Source: JACKJP01 sp050249695 (GTDB lineage: Bacteria > Pseudomonadota > Alphaproteobacteria > Rhizobiales > Tepidamorphaceae). Taken from it: a DNA stretch of 64,000 nucleotides. The stretch is taken from NCBI GenBank assembly GCA_050249695.1, contig JBFWQA010000001.1:1178001-1242000 (forward strand), given 5' to 3'. A program made the position numbers and the translations under genes. Each line of letters starts with the position of its first letter. Position 1 is the stretch's first letter. Below the pieces are notes generated by a model, which saw only the letters and a list, made by a program, of their open reading frames with translations, searched no databases and was not told where the DNA came from. Shown here piece by piece: positions 15,919 through 25,058 of this stretch.

Positions 15919-16115
15919 TCTCCCAGCAGCTTCTTGGGGGTTGCGGCGCCGGCGACTTCCGCGTCCGAAAGCCGCGTCAGCAGCGTGGACTGCCGGCCGG
16001 CCGCGCCGGCCCGCGCGGCGCGCTGCTCGTTCACCGCCGCGAAGGTCGCCTGGTTCCGGTCAGGAGGCGACGGCGCCGGCTTGGGCTGCGGAATATTCGG
16101 TTTGCTGAAGCACAT
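15915..16115 (-). CDS. Small phage protein upstream of the portal
   Basis: A 66-residue protein starting MCFSKPNIPQPKPAPSPPDR and ending GAAGRQSTLLTRLSDAEVAG followed by TPKKLLGE. Small proteins with this Pro-rich start and GRxSTLLT...LLG end commonly precede podoviral portal genes. The function is unknown; a virion or assembly role is inferred from position. It overlaps the 3' end of the upstream gene by 56 bases and the portal start by 4. Confidence 0.65.
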   Translation of the reverse strand: MCFSKPNIPQPKPAPSPPDRNQATFAAVNEQRAARAGAAGRQSTLLTRLSDAEVAGAATPKKLLGE

Positions 16116-16578
16116 CTGTCTTTCTCCATGCATAGAGGAAATAGTCGGCGCCATCGCGCCCGTAGGATTTGAGAACGGCTTCGCGCACCGCGCCGAAGCG
16201 TTCCAGCAGCGCGTGCGCGTCCGTGTGATCGAAGCGGCTTTCGCATTGAACCCGATGCGCGCCGCGCGCCAGCAGCCAGGGCTTGAGGTCCTTCAGCGCA
16301 TAGCGGGCGATATCCACCGCGGCCTGCGGCCAGTCGTTCGTGCCGAAAGCCCAGATCGTGAAGGCGCCGGGCCACAGCGGCGTCGCGCCGCAAATCGCGG
16401 CGGGTTTCCTGTCGCTGAAGGCGACGGCGCTGCGCCCCCGCGTTGCGGCGGCAAGCACCTCATGCGCCAGCAGCATCGGATTGTCGTGCCCGCGCATGCC
16501 GAAGATCTCCGCCCGGTCGCGGGCGCGCATGTTCAGGCAAAGATATTCGATGGCGGCGAAGGAAACGGGCTGCAGCAA
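16060..16578 (-). CDS. DUF2833-like (GNAT-fold) phage protein, T7 gp13-like
   Basis: A 172-residue protein with VSFAAIEYLCLNMRARDRAE, then GRSAVAFSDRKPAAICGATP, WAFGTNDWPQAAVDIARYAL and a final ESRFDHTDAHALLERFGA ... ADYFLYAWRK. This is the acetyltransferase-like fold of the DUF2833/T7 internal protein A family. The only in-frame start is TTG at 16578 and no ribosome binding site is clear. The first few residues may have been lost when the porin gene came to lie just upstream. Confidence 0.65.
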   Translation of the reverse strand: MLQPVSFAAIEYLCLNMRARDRAEIFGMRGHDNPMLLAHEVLAAATRGRSAVAFSDRKPAAICGATPLWPGAFTIWAFGTNDWPQAAVDIARYALKDLKPWLLARGAHRVQCESRFDHTDAHALLERFGAVREAVLKSYGRDGADYFLYAWRKTDVLQQTEYSAAQAGAVAS

Positions 16579-16691
16579 GGCGAATGTCCAGTGTAGAGAG
16601 TGCCCCCGGACGCGCGCGTATCAGTACTCCGGCGTTGATCGGCAGACTGGATTTCCAGCGGGTCAGAAGCGAAAGACCAAGCCCGCAAAGG

Positions 16692-16720
16692 AAAAGGGCG
16701 GGCTCCTAAGATGCCCGCCC
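16692..16720 (-). terminator. Rho-independent terminator after the porin gene
   Basis: On the minus strand GGGCGGGC, a nine-base loop and GCCCGCCC are followed by TTTT. It closes the porin transcript. Confidence 0.75.
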
Positions 16721-16745
16721 TCAACAATTTTCTATTCCCGATGCC

Positions 16746-17471
16746 TCAGAAGCTCATATTAAGCCCGAACTTCACGAGACTGACATCGGTGTCCTGGAAA
16801 AACACGTTGGTCGGACCGGGAGGCGCTAGGTTTGGGAACATATAGCTCCCGAAATCGGCATAGGAATATTCGGCGAATACACTGTATTTGGCGCTAAGCT
16901 TGTACTCCACGCCAGCACCGACGATCCACCCGAACCCGCTGTCGCTCCCTTGGGCGTTCCACGGCAGACCGACGACATTCATAGCGTTGATCGCGACTAC
17001 GCTGCCGTCAATGTCCGCGAAAGCCAGGCCTCCATGGGCATAAAGCAGAAAGTTTTCGCTCAGCAACCAGCCGGCGCGAGCGCGCAGAGTCGCCATCCAG
17101 TTGATGTCGGCAGTCGCGGTATAACGCGGCCCCGGCGGCGGCACGTTGATATAGGTGTCACTCATGCTCGCAAATGAGACATCTGCGATGGCGCCGAACA
17201 CGAAGCTGTCGCGCCGCCAGTTGTAGCCCGCCTGGATGCCACCGAGAAACCCGTCGGGGTCCAGCGCAGTTGTCCGCGCGGGTGGACCTGGCGGGCTGGA
17301 ATTCGTGATATCCGAATTGCCCCATCCATATCCGGCATGAAGACCCACGAACGCCCCGGACCAAAGGTCCTCAAAAACCTGCGGTGCCGTGGGGCTGGCG
17401 GGCATGTCCGCCGCGATTGCAGGTGACGCAAACCCCAGCGCCACCAAGAAGGTGATTGCCTTGTATCTCAT
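16746..17471 (-). CDS. Outer-membrane beta-barrel protein, Omp25/Omp31-like
   Basis: A 241-residue protein with signal peptide (MRYKAITFLVALGFASPAIA, cleavage near AAD) and an eight-stranded barrel pattern. Typical elements are WSGAFVGLHAGYGWGN, FLGGIQAGYNWRRDSFVFGA, GWIVGAGVEYKLSAKYSVFA, EYSYADFGSY and a final FGLNMSF with the C-terminal aromatic recognised by BamA. The family is abundant in the outer membranes of Rhizobiales. ATG 17471 is chosen to give a standard signal peptide. Prolines in the loops (NSSPPGPPARTT, NVPPPGPRY) are distinctive. Confidence 0.82.
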   Translation of the reverse strand: MRYKAITFLVALGFASPAIAADMPASPTAPQVFEDLWSGAFVGLHAGYGWGNSDITNSSPPGPPARTTALDPDGFLGGIQAGYNWRRDSFVFGAIADVSFASMSDTYINVPPPGPRYTATADINWMATLRARAGWLLSENFLLYAHGGLAFADIDGSVVAINAMNVVGLPWNAQGSDSGFGWIVGAGVEYKLSAKYSVFAEYSYADFGSYMFPNLAPPGPTNVFFQDTDVSLVKFGLNMSF

Positions 17472-17621
17472 TGATCTCCCCGACTCGACATCGGCGAACA
17501 TCACAGCCCGCCTCTATATGCATGTCTGTTCATATACAGCCAAGAACGGCGGAAATTGCAAGCCTTGAATCTCCCGTACGTATGTGTACTTAACCCTAGC
17601 GCGAGCCTCGATTTGCGGGCT

Positions 17622-18923
17622 CTACATCGTCAGGCGCAGATGCCGGTTGATGATGTCCGCGGCAAGCTTCTCGAAGGTCGGCGTCAGTTCGCTGGCATTG
17701 CGGATGTCGGTGAACATCGAGGCATCGGTCGCGCAGCTGCGCAGCAGGTCGGCGTCGCCATTGACGACACGCACCGTGTAGACCAGCACGTCGTGATCCT
17801 TCACCTCCGTGCACGCCTTGCGCAGTCGCTGGTCGATCGCGGCCGTGCTGTTGCCATGACGGCTTTCCGTGTTCTCGCCGTCGGTGAGAACGATCATGAC
17901 CTTGGTCGTTTCCACCTCGCTCCACGGATCGCCCTGGGTAAACGGCTCGCTCGACGAGAGAAGATGAAGCCCCCAGATCACGCCAAGCGGAATGTTGGTG
18001 TTCCCTTCCGCCCTCATGTCGTCGATATTGTCGCGAAGCGAGCTGAAATTATTGGATAATTCATGCACCATCGCCATCCGGCAGCTGGATGACGAGAAAC
18101 CGTTGTCGGGGTCGGGTTCGAAGAGGGTCTTTTCCTTGTCTGTATCTGGCGGCGTGTCATCGACATCATAGGGCTCCTGCCGGTCATAGATGCAGCCCTT
18201 CCAGTTCGCAGCACTTTCTCCGCTTCCTGAGTTACCGCGTCCCCGGCCCCGTCCGCGGCCATTGCCGCGCCCGTTGCTGCCGTCATCTTCGAAAAGCAGC
18301 CAATCGGCCTCCCGATAGGTATCGGGGTCTACCCGCACCATGGTCGTGAACGGCACCAGGCCGATCTTGATCGTCTTGCCTGGAATGGCGGCGGCGGTCT
18401 CCATCATGTCGACGAAATTTTCCGCCGACTCCCTGAGAATGCTGATCTTGCTGCTCGAGCTCATCGAGCCGGTGTTGTCGAGCACCATGACGACTTCCAG
18501 CGAAGCCACGGGGGTCATCGCCACGGCATCCACGGCGACCGGAACATGCTTGATGCCGACGATCCCGAGCAGCGATGTCGGCTCCGTCGCGCTCGCCGTC
18601 ACCACATGGCTGTTGCCTTCATCGACGATGTTGAACTGAACATTGTCGAGACTTCTCAGCGCCTGCAGGTTTTGATTGAACGCGTCCGTGGCGATCTGCT
18701 TGCGCTGGGCCCAGCTCTTTCCGTAATTGCGGGTCGCGGCGAGCGCGGCCGCGTCGGCGGCGACCTGAAGTTTGGCCCGCGCATTGTAGGCCGACGAAAA
18801 ATCCAGTGCGGCCCCGGCCATGGCGATCAGCGGCAGAAGCGCAATGCCGAAAATGATGGCGACATTGCCCCTCGTGTCAGATGCAAATCGGGTAAACAAT
18901 CCCGTCTTATTGGCTCCGGACAT
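17622..18923 (-). CDS. TadG-like pilus assembly protein with vWA domain (copy A)
   Basis: A 433-residue protein with a Tad-type N-terminus: TRGNVAIIFGIALLPLIAMA is a single membrane segment followed by AADAAALAATRNYGKSWAQR. A von Willebrand A domain has the metal site VLDNTGSMSSSSKI and VMIVLTDGENTESR. Between strands lies a low-complexity Asn/Gly/Arg run (SNGRGNGRGRGRGRGNSG) at residues about 220-240. The protein would be anchored in the inner membrane with the vWA domain in the periplasm. It is the first of three tandem paralogs and has no other tad genes next to it. Confidence 0.8.
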   Translation of the reverse strand: MSGANKTGLFTRFASDTRGNVAIIFGIALLPLIAMAGAALDFSSAYNARAKLQVAADAAALAATRNYGKSWAQRKQIATDAFNQNLQALRSLDNVQFNIVDEGNSHVVTASATEPTSLLGIVGIKHVPVAVDAVAMTPVASLEVVMVLDNTGSMSSSSKISILRESAENFVDMMETAAAIPGKTIKIGLVPFTTMVRVDPDTYREADWLLFEDDGSNGRGNGRGRGRGRGNSGSGESAANWKGCIYDRQEPYDVDDTPPDTDKEKTLFEPDPDNGFSSSSCRMAMVHELSNNFSSLRDNIDDMRAEGNTNIPLGVIWGLHLLSSSEPFTQGDPWSEVETTKVMIVLTDGENTESRHGNSTAAIDQRLRKACTEVKDHDVLVYTVRVVNGDADLLRSCATDASMFTDIRNASELTPTFEKLAADIINRHLRLTM

Positions 18924-19184
18924 CCGCGTCTCCCGCTCGGCTCCTGGTCACGCCTGGAAATATATCCGGAAGGGTTTAAGCAAATACTTCCGATTAAGGT
19001 GAATTTTCGTAACGGAATATGCATCCATTTTGGACCGGTTCAGAGCACCGGCTCTTCCGTTTCTTTACACAAAACGCAGTTCTTCTCTGAAATTGGCAAT
19101 CGCCGCTCGAGAGGCCTGCGTCTTGGCAATTGGCCCTGCACGAAAGGCGCGGGCCTCAACTTGGGGTGCCCTCATCCGGCCAGC

Positions 19185-19211
19185 AAAAAGGGCGGGTTTC
19201 GCAACCCGCCC
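19185..19211 (-). terminator. Rho-independent terminator after TadG copy B
   Basis: On the minus strand GGGCGGGTT, loop GCGA and AACCCGCCC are followed by TTTTT. It lies in the 315-base gap 18924-19238, which otherwise holds no gene; the remainder is probably the promoter of copy A. Confidence 0.8.
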
Positions 19212-19238
19212 CGGCTCACCGCTCGCTGGGTCCATAGT

Positions 19239-20474
19239 TCACATCGTCAGGCGCAAATGCCGGTTGATGATATCCGCCGCCAGCTTTTCAAAGGTTGGCG
19301 TCAGGTCGCTCGCCTTCTGGATATCGGTATACATCGAAGTGTCCGTTGCGCAGTTCTTCAGCAGGCTCGCATTCCCGTCGACGACGCGCACGGTATAGAC
19401 CAGCACGTCCTTCGCCTTCACCGCGTCGCAGGCTTTTTTCGTACGGTTGTCGATGGAACTGGTGCTGCCGTACTGACGGCTTTCCGTATTCTCGCCGTCG
19501 GTCAGTACGATCATCACCTTCGTCGTTTCCACCTTGCTCCACGGGTCGCCCTCAGTGAAGGGTGTGGTGCTGGAAAGCAGGTGCAGCCCCCAGACGACAC
19601 CCAGGGTGATATTCGTGTTTCCGTCCGCCTTCATGTCTGACACGCGCGACCGCAGCGATGAAAAGCTGCTCGAAAGCTCGTGCACCTTAGCCATATCGCA
19701 TTTCGAAGACGAATAGGCGGTGTCCGGATCCGGGTCGAACAAGGTTTTGGCGTTGGATGCCGTTGGCGTCGTGTCGTCGACATCATAAGGGTATTCGCGA
19801 TCGTAGAGGCAGCCCTTCCAGTTGTTGCGTTCGCTGGTCGTCATGTCGAGCCAGCTTGCATTCTTGTAGGTGCTGGCGTTCAGCCGGACATTCGTCGTGA
19901 AGGGTACGAGCCCAAGCTTGATCGTCTTTCCCGGAATGGCCGCCGCCGTTTCCATCATGTTGATGAAATTGTTCGCCGCCTGCTTCAGCACGCCGATCTT
20001 GTTGCTCGAACTCATCGAACCCGTATTGTCGAGTACGAGCACCACTTCCAGCGACGCTACCGGGGTCATGGCCTTGGCCTCGACCGAGACGGGAATATAA
20101 TGGATCCCGACGACGCCAAGCAGCGACGTCGACTTCACGGCGCTTGCCGTGACGAGATGGCTCTGCCCCTGGTCGACGATGTTGAAGGTCACACCGCTGG
20201 CCGATGTCAGCGACTGAAGGTCGTGGTTGAACGTGTCTGTCGCGATCTGCTTGCGTGTGGCCCAGCTCTTTCCATAATTGCGCGTCGCCGCCAGCGCCGC
20301 GGCATCGGCCGCCGCCTGCATCTTCGCTCGCAGGTTGTAAGCTGACGAGTAATCAAGCGCCGCGCCTGCCATCGCGATCAACGGCACGAGGGCGATACCG
20401 AAGATAACGGCCACATTGCCGCGCCCATCCGCTGCAAAGCGCCGGCAAAGCCGCTTCAACGACACTCTACGCAT
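19239..20474 (-). CDS. TadG-like pilus assembly protein with vWA domain (copy B)
   Basis: A 411-residue paralog of its neighbours, with GRGNVAVIFGIALVPLIAMA (membrane anchor), AAADAAALAATRNYGKSWAT, the vWA metal motif VLDNTGSMSSSNKI and VMIVLTDGENTESRQYG. The low-complexity insert present in copies A and C is missing: the chain runs from ASWLDMTTSERNNW directly to KGCLYDREYPYDVDD. ATG 20474 (MRRVSLKRL) is preferred to the upstream one at 20495. It is followed by its own terminator, so the three copies are probably separate transcription units. Confidence 0.8.
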   Translation of the reverse strand: MRRVSLKRLCRRFAADGRGNVAVIFGIALVPLIAMAGAALDYSSAYNLRAKMQAAADAAALAATRNYGKSWATRKQIATDTFNHDLQSLTSASGVTFNIVDQGQSHLVTASAVKSTSLLGVVGIHYIPVSVEAKAMTPVASLEVVLVLDNTGSMSSSNKIGVLKQAANNFINMMETAAAIPGKTIKLGLVPFTTNVRLNASTYKNASWLDMTTSERNNWKGCLYDREYPYDVDDTTPTASNAKTLFDPDPDTAYSSSKCDMAKVHELSSSFSSLRSRVSDMKADGNTNITLGVVWGLHLLSSTTPFTEGDPWSKVETTKVMIVLTDGENTESRQYGSTSSIDNRTKKACDAVKAKDVLVYTVRVVDGNASLLKNCATDTSMYTDIQKASDLTPTFEKLAADIINRHLRLTM

Positions 20475-20624
20475 CTTTCGTCTCCAACCGGCCAACCTTT
20501 GGCCTGACGCTTAAATATCGCATCGCCATTTAAGAAAATGCTTCGAAAGACGCTTAACTATTGTAACGAATTTTCAGGCGATTGAACGCAATGCGCAGGC
20601 CCTGGCGCACCTCTCCGCTCGTCG

Positions 20625-21929
20625 TCACATGGTCAGGCGCAGATGCCGGTTGATGATGTCGGCCGCCAGCTTTTCGAAGGTTGCCGTCAGATCGCTCGCG
20701 ACCCGGATGTCGGTATACATCCAGTCGTCCGTCGCGCAGTCGCGCAACAGGTCGGCGTCGCCATTGACGACACGAACCGTATAGACCAGCACGTCCTTCG
20801 CCTTCACCGCGTCGCACGCCACGCGTGTACGCGCGTCGATCGTGCTTGTGCGGGTGGACCAGCGGCTTTCCGTATTCTCGCCGTCGGTGAGAACGATCAT
20901 GACCTTGGTCGTTTCCACCTCGCTCCACGGATCGCCCTGGGTAAAGGGCTCGCTGTCGGAAAGCAGGTGCAGTCCCCACACCACCCCGAGGGTGATGTTG
21001 GTGTTACCCTCCGCTTTCATGTCGTCGATATTGTTGCGCAGCGAGTTGAAGTCGTTCGACAGCTCATGCACCTTCGCCATGTCGCAGTCGGATGACGAGA
21101 AGCCATTGTCGGGATCGGGCGGGAAGAGCGTATCCTCGTCGTCGCTGTCGGGCGGCGTATCGTTGGTGTCATAGGGCTGCACCCGGTCGTAGATGCACCC
21201 CTTCCAGGTGCTCGAGGATGAACCGCCGCCAGAACCCCAGCCGCCCCAACCGCCCCAGCCGCCCCAACCGCCGCTGGACCCCCCCGAGCTGCTGCTTTCC
21301 TCAAGGTCGAGCCAGTCCGCGTCAGCGTAGGACGGGTCGACGCGCACCATCGTCGTGAACGGCACGAGGCCAACCTTGATCGTCTTACCGGGAATGTCCG
21401 CCGCGGTCTCCATCATGTCGATGAAATTCTCCGCCGACTGCCTGAGCACGCCGATCTTGTTGCTCGAACTCATCGACCCCGTATTGTCGAGCACGAGGAC
21501 GACCTCCAGCGAGGCGCGCGGCGAAATCGCTTCCGCATCCACTCTGAGCGGGATCTTGTCGACGCCGACGATATCCATGAAGGCGGTCTTGATCGTTGCT
21601 GCGGCATCCACCTTGTGCGACTGGCCCTGATCGACGATGAGAAATTCGACATCTTCCGCGCCGCCGGCACCGCTGAGGTTGGCGTTGAATGTGTCGGTCG
21701 CGATCTGCTTGCGCGCCTGCCAGCTCTTGCCGTAATTGCGGGTTGCCGCTAGGGCAGCCGCGTCGGCTGCGGCCTGCAGCCGCACCCGCGCACCCTGGGC
21801 CGAGGCGAAATCGACCGCGGCGCCCATCGTCGCGGCAATGGGCAGCAGTGATGCGCCGAAGATGATTGCCATGTTGCCGCGCCTGTCGCGCGCAAACCGG
21901 CGCAGGAGCGCCGTTGCCGAAAAAGTCAA
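20625..21929 (-). CDS. TadG-like pilus assembly protein with vWA domain (copy C)
   Basis: A 434-residue paralog with DRRGNMAIIFGASLLPIAAT as membrane anchor, the metal motif VLDNTGSMSSSNKIG, VMIVLTDGENTESRWST and the shared end ATFEKLAADIINRHLRLTM. At the site of the copy A insert it carries a Gly/Trp/Ser repeat of GGWGGWG type, encoded by tandem GCCCCAGCC-type repeats at about 21235-21290. The three copies are close in the vWA part and differ most at this surface insert. Confidence 0.8.
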   Translation of the reverse strand: MTFSATALLRRFARDRRGNMAIIFGASLLPIAATMGAAVDFASAQGARVRLQAAADAAALAATRNYGKSWQARKQIATDTFNANLSGAGGAEDVEFLIVDQGQSHKVDAAATIKTAFMDIVGVDKIPLRVDAEAISPRASLEVVLVLDNTGSMSSSNKIGVLRQSAENFIDMMETAADIPGKTIKVGLVPFTTMVRVDPSYADADWLDLEESSSSGGSSGGWGGWGGWGGWGSGGGSSSSTWKGCIYDRVQPYDTNDTPPDSDDEDTLFPPDPDNGFSSSDCDMAKVHELSNDFNSLRNNIDDMKAEGNTNITLGVVWGLHLLSDSEPFTQGDPWSEVETTKVMIVLTDGENTESRWSTRTSTIDARTRVACDAVKAKDVLVYTVRVVNGDADLLRDCATDDWMYTDIRVASDLTATFEKLAADIINRHLRLTM

Positions 21930-22062
21930 AATTCACGCCTCCGGAACTTCTATTTTCCTGTCCCTCGGCGTCCTCTTAGCGGGTCGGCTTTAATCCTTGG
22001 CGCTCAAATCCATGCGGATTTATTGAAAATTATACGGTTTTTGCGTGGATGAAGCGTAGATT

Positions 22063-22860
22063 TCAAAGCAATCCGAGGGTCTCGTCGCTGGCCTTGGCCC
22101 CGTATTTTTCCGCCGGTGGCCAGGGCCGTTCCTTCCAGTGCGGTTCGAAAGCAAAGGACGAGCGCGAGCGGCCGGGTAGAAGCGCGCCGTTCCCGGCCCC
22201 TTGAGCGTAGTCGTAGTAGAGCTTGACGATTTCTTCGCGGCTCGCCTGTTGCGCTGCCGGATGCTCAAGACAGGCTTCGCGCCACTTGGCCACTCTTGCA
22301 AACCGCTCATCTGCCGGAAGCGCGAATCCCTCGTAATACTCAAGGAACCAGAACCGGGCGAACATAGGTGTGAACACCGCCTCGGCGAGACCGAATTCCT
22401 GGAACAGATATGTCCCGTCCGGATTGTGTTCGAGAAGAAAATCGTCAAGGCCGGCATAGAGCTTCACAAGCCCGTCGAGATGGTCCTGCCGCTTGGCCTT
22501 GTCCTGGTTCATCACGAACATGTAGCCGGCTGTCGTGAATGCGCCTTCCCTGGCGATGAGCATCCGCTCGACGGCGCGTTCGTAGGGGTCGGTTCGCCGT
22601 ACCTGTCCGCCGGGCAACGTCTCGTCCAGATAGTCGAGGATGACCAGGCTCTCCTTGATGATCCGCCCCTCGGCGGTTTCGAGAACCGGTAGCATCGTCG
22701 TGCCACGCGTCTTTTTCAGCAACGCCGGATCGCGCGGCTTGGTGATGTCGATGACATGAAAGTCGACCGCACCGCGCTGCTCCTTCAGTCCCAGCAGGAT
22801 TTCGACCCGCTGGCAGAAGGGGCAGACGGGAATGTGGTGAACGGCAGGCTTTACCGGCAT
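22063..22860 (-). CDS. Glutathione S-transferase family protein
   Basis: A 265-residue cytosolic protein. Its N-terminal thioredoxin fold has HHIPVCPFCQRVEILLGLKE, with CPFC as the probable glutathione-contacting site, and the cis-Pro loop TTMLPVLETAEGRIIKESLV; an all-helical domain follows from about residue 95. The CPFC motif is typical of omega- or glutaredoxin-like GSTs with thiol transferase activity. The substrate is unknown. The C-terminus is longer than usual and rich in Pro and Trp. Confidence 0.8.
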   Translation of the reverse strand: MPVKPAVHHIPVCPFCQRVEILLGLKEQRGAVDFHVIDITKPRDPALLKKTRGTTMLPVLETAEGRIIKESLVILDYLDETLPGGQVRRTDPYERAVERMLIAREGAFTTAGYMFVMNQDKAKRQDHLDGLVKLYAGLDDFLLEHNPDGTYLFQEFGLAEAVFTPMFARFWFLEYYEGFALPADERFARVAKWREACLEHPAAQQASREEIVKLYYDYAQGAGNGALLPGRSRSSFAFEPHWKERPWPPAEKYGAKASDETLGLL

Positions 22861-22888
22861 CGTCTGAGAAGACCTGCAGCCTGGCCTG

Positions 22889-23152
22889 CTACCACCGGCC
22901 GCCGCGCCGGATGAGTCTCACGATCACCAGCACGATGACCGCGCCGATAAACGCGTTAAGGATGGCGGCGATGATTCCGCCGCCGAGATGGATGCCGAGT
23001 TGCGGCAGCAGCCAGCTGCCGACGACGGCGCCGATCAGACCGATCAGCAGATCGCCGATCAGGCCGAGCCCGGTGCCGCGCACGAACTGGCTGGCCAGCC
23101 AGCCGGCCAGCAGCCCGACGATGAGGATGATGAGAAGACCCTGACCCGCCAT
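22889..23152 (-). CDS. GlsB/YeaQ/YmgE-type small membrane protein
   Basis: An 87-residue protein with three hydrophobic segments: ILIVGLLAGWLASQFV, LIGDLLIGLIGAVVGSWLL and GIIAAILNAFIGAVIVLVIV. These match the transglycosylase-associated (GlsB/YeaQ) stress protein family. ATG 23152 is used; the upstream extension is not conserved in the family. Its exact role is unknown; members are often induced by envelope stress. Confidence 0.8.
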   Translation of the reverse strand: MAGQGLLIILIVGLLAGWLASQFVRGTGLGLIGDLLIGLIGAVVGSWLLPQLGIHLGGGIIAAILNAFIGAVIVLVIVRLIRRGGRW

Positions 23153-23254
23153 GATCCATTGCCCCGTTGGTTGCCGCGGCGCTCTGCGCCCCCGAAAGGC
23201 ATTTACCACGTCGGACCTGTCATGTCTTTACGGCAGGCTACGACCGCTCGCCGC

Positions 23255-24619
23255 TCACCCGCCAAACACATCATAATCCCCCATCGCCAGCGCTTGCGCG
23301 CGGTTCGCACCGCGCTGGCGGTCGCTGATCAGGCCCGGAAACAGTTCGCTCAGGGCCCAGACCAGTGCGTCGACCCGGTCTGGCGAAAATCCCTCGGCCT
23401 TGCGGTCGAAATCCGGCGTGAAGCTGCACATCTGGTCCTCAAGCTCTCGGAATTCTCCGACATGGCGCACCCGGCCCCGCGCATAGAGCGCCGCGACCGG
23501 CTCAGCGCGCACATACTTCCCCCGGCTCGCCCGCACCAGCTTCACCGGTATGTCGGGCGCCACCGCCCGCAGCGTCGTCTCCACCATTTCACCGCCCTGA
23601 TTGGCTTCGGCAACGATGCAGTCCGCCCGGTAGTAGTGGAAAAGCGTGACCGCCTTGCGTGCCCATTCATCAGGCTTCATCACGCCGGAACCGTCGGCCA
23701 GGACGTGCCCCTGCCCCTGCCCGTCCGTCGCGGCGACGATGATACCCGTCTCGTTGGAACCGGCATGGCTTGAAACCGCCGGGTCGATCGCCACGGCCAC
23801 GCGCCGGAAGACCGGAAGATCGGCTTCGCTTTCCGCATACAACCGGCCGATCGACTGCCGTGTCCAGAGTGAATCCGCGCTGTCGCCGGCATAGGCACCC
23901 TCGAAGAACCGCATCCGTTGCGAGCGCGGAAGATGTTTGAGGCTTTCGATATAGGCGGCCGGCAGGTTTTCGGCATTGTCCAGCGGCCCGGCGACGCCGA
24001 ATGCATAGTCCTCGCGCGGCAGCGGCCGCCGTCCCTCCGGCTCGGCGCCCTCCACGAAGACGCGGTAGGTCCAGTGGCTTTGCGTCGTCGGATTGAGATC
24101 GACATAGCATTTGAGCGGCAGATGGGTGCCGCCGCCCGCCGTCACAGCTGCTTTCTGCGCGAGGCGCGTCTTGACCGTGCTGAAGGCCTGATAGGTGATT
24201 TCGGATGCTTCGTTGAGATAGATCGTCGCATATTCCCGCCCCAGCACCTTGTCCAGCCGCTCCCTGTCCTCAAGACCCGACAGCCAGATCTCCGATCCGT
24301 TCGGTAGCAGGAAGCATCCCTCTTCGCTGCGGAATTCGGGGACGAGCCCGTAGGCCAGCTTCGCCACCTTGGGCAGCGTATCGCGCCCGATCGACTGGCG
24401 CGCCGAAGCGCCGGTGCGCCGGAAGATCGCGTGGCGCGAACCCTCCGCTCTCAGCGCCCGTGTCAATACCGCGTAGCAAAGCAGGAACGTCTTGCCCGAC
24501 CGCGATCCGCCGTAAAGGAGGCAGTGCGTCGCAGGTCCGCTGAGCAGCGCCTGCAATTCGATCTGCCGCCCGGTCAGCGAGAATTTCGCAATCGGTCTCT
24601 TGTCGCGGAAAGATGGCAC
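23255..24619 (-). CDS. Phage terminase large subunit
   Basis: A packaging ATPase-nuclease of about 454 residues. The Walker A site is GGSRSGKT, the Walker B strand is ATIYLNEASE, and the nuclease half holds VAVAIDPAVSS and GIIVAATDGQ, with a final FSPDRVDALVWALSEL acidic site. The start is uncertain. The open frame extends upstream to 25096 but would run into the divergent MarR gene, and homologs usually begin just before KFSLTGRQIE, so GTG 24619 is chosen. No clear ribosome binding site is seen. It cuts and translocates DNA through the portal. It stands alone, about 10 kb from the small subunit. Confidence 0.85.
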   Translation of the reverse strand: MPSFRDKRPIAKFSLTGRQIELQALLSGPATHCLLYGGSRSGKTFLLCYAVLTRALRAEGSRHAIFRRTGASARQSIGRDTLPKVAKLAYGLVPEFRSEEGCFLLPNGSEIWLSGLEDRERLDKVLGREYATIYLNEASEITYQAFSTVKTRLAQKAAVTAGGGTHLPLKCYVDLNPTTQSHWTYRVFVEGAEPEGRRPLPREDYAFGVAGPLDNAENLPAAYIESLKHLPRSQRMRFFEGAYAGDSADSLWTRQSIGRLYAESEADLPVFRRVAVAIDPAVSSHAGSNETGIIVAATDGQGQGHVLADGSGVMKPDEWARKAVTLFHYYRADCIVAEANQGGEMVETTLRAVAPDIPVKLVRASRGKYVRAEPVAALYARGRVRHVGEFRELEDQMCSFTPDFDRKAEGFSPDRVDALVWALSELFPGLISDRQRGANRAQALAMGDYDVFGG

Positions 24620-25058
24620 GGGAGATGATCGTTTCTGAATGGAGATGGGTCGAGCGCTGGAGCGCCTTTCAGGCTTTTTCCGGGTTTCGCGCGCGCCGGC
24701 GAGCAGCATGAAGCGCCGCCGGCCCCAGGGGAGGAAGGCAGGCGGCAGGCGCTCAAGCAGCGGCGCGCGCGAAGCTGAACTGGAGATATGGGTCTTGCGG
24801 GTGCGTCGGGACCAAGTCAACGCGCCGCGCTCGCAAAACGTCCATGATGAAGGATTACCAGCCCAATATGCCAAATCTGCCAAGCCGTAGCCAGCAACGC
24901 GGTTTGGCAGCCTGTGGAATGTGGAGAAATGTCTTGCGTCCGCAGCTTCACCCGGCGTCGGGGCCTTGAGCGCGGGCCGACCTGCCCTTTGTTGTGCCGG
25001 TTGCCGCCAGCCGCGGGATCGGCTTTGATGCGGCGTCCACAATCGAATCGGAATTTCG

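Noticed and set aside
20625..21929. Idea that the three vWA proteins form a metal chelatase or batA-type system
   Set aside because: The N-terminal TadE/TadG-like membrane segment with AADAAALAATRNYGK is diagnostic of Tad pilus proteins, and no MoxR ATPase is nearby.
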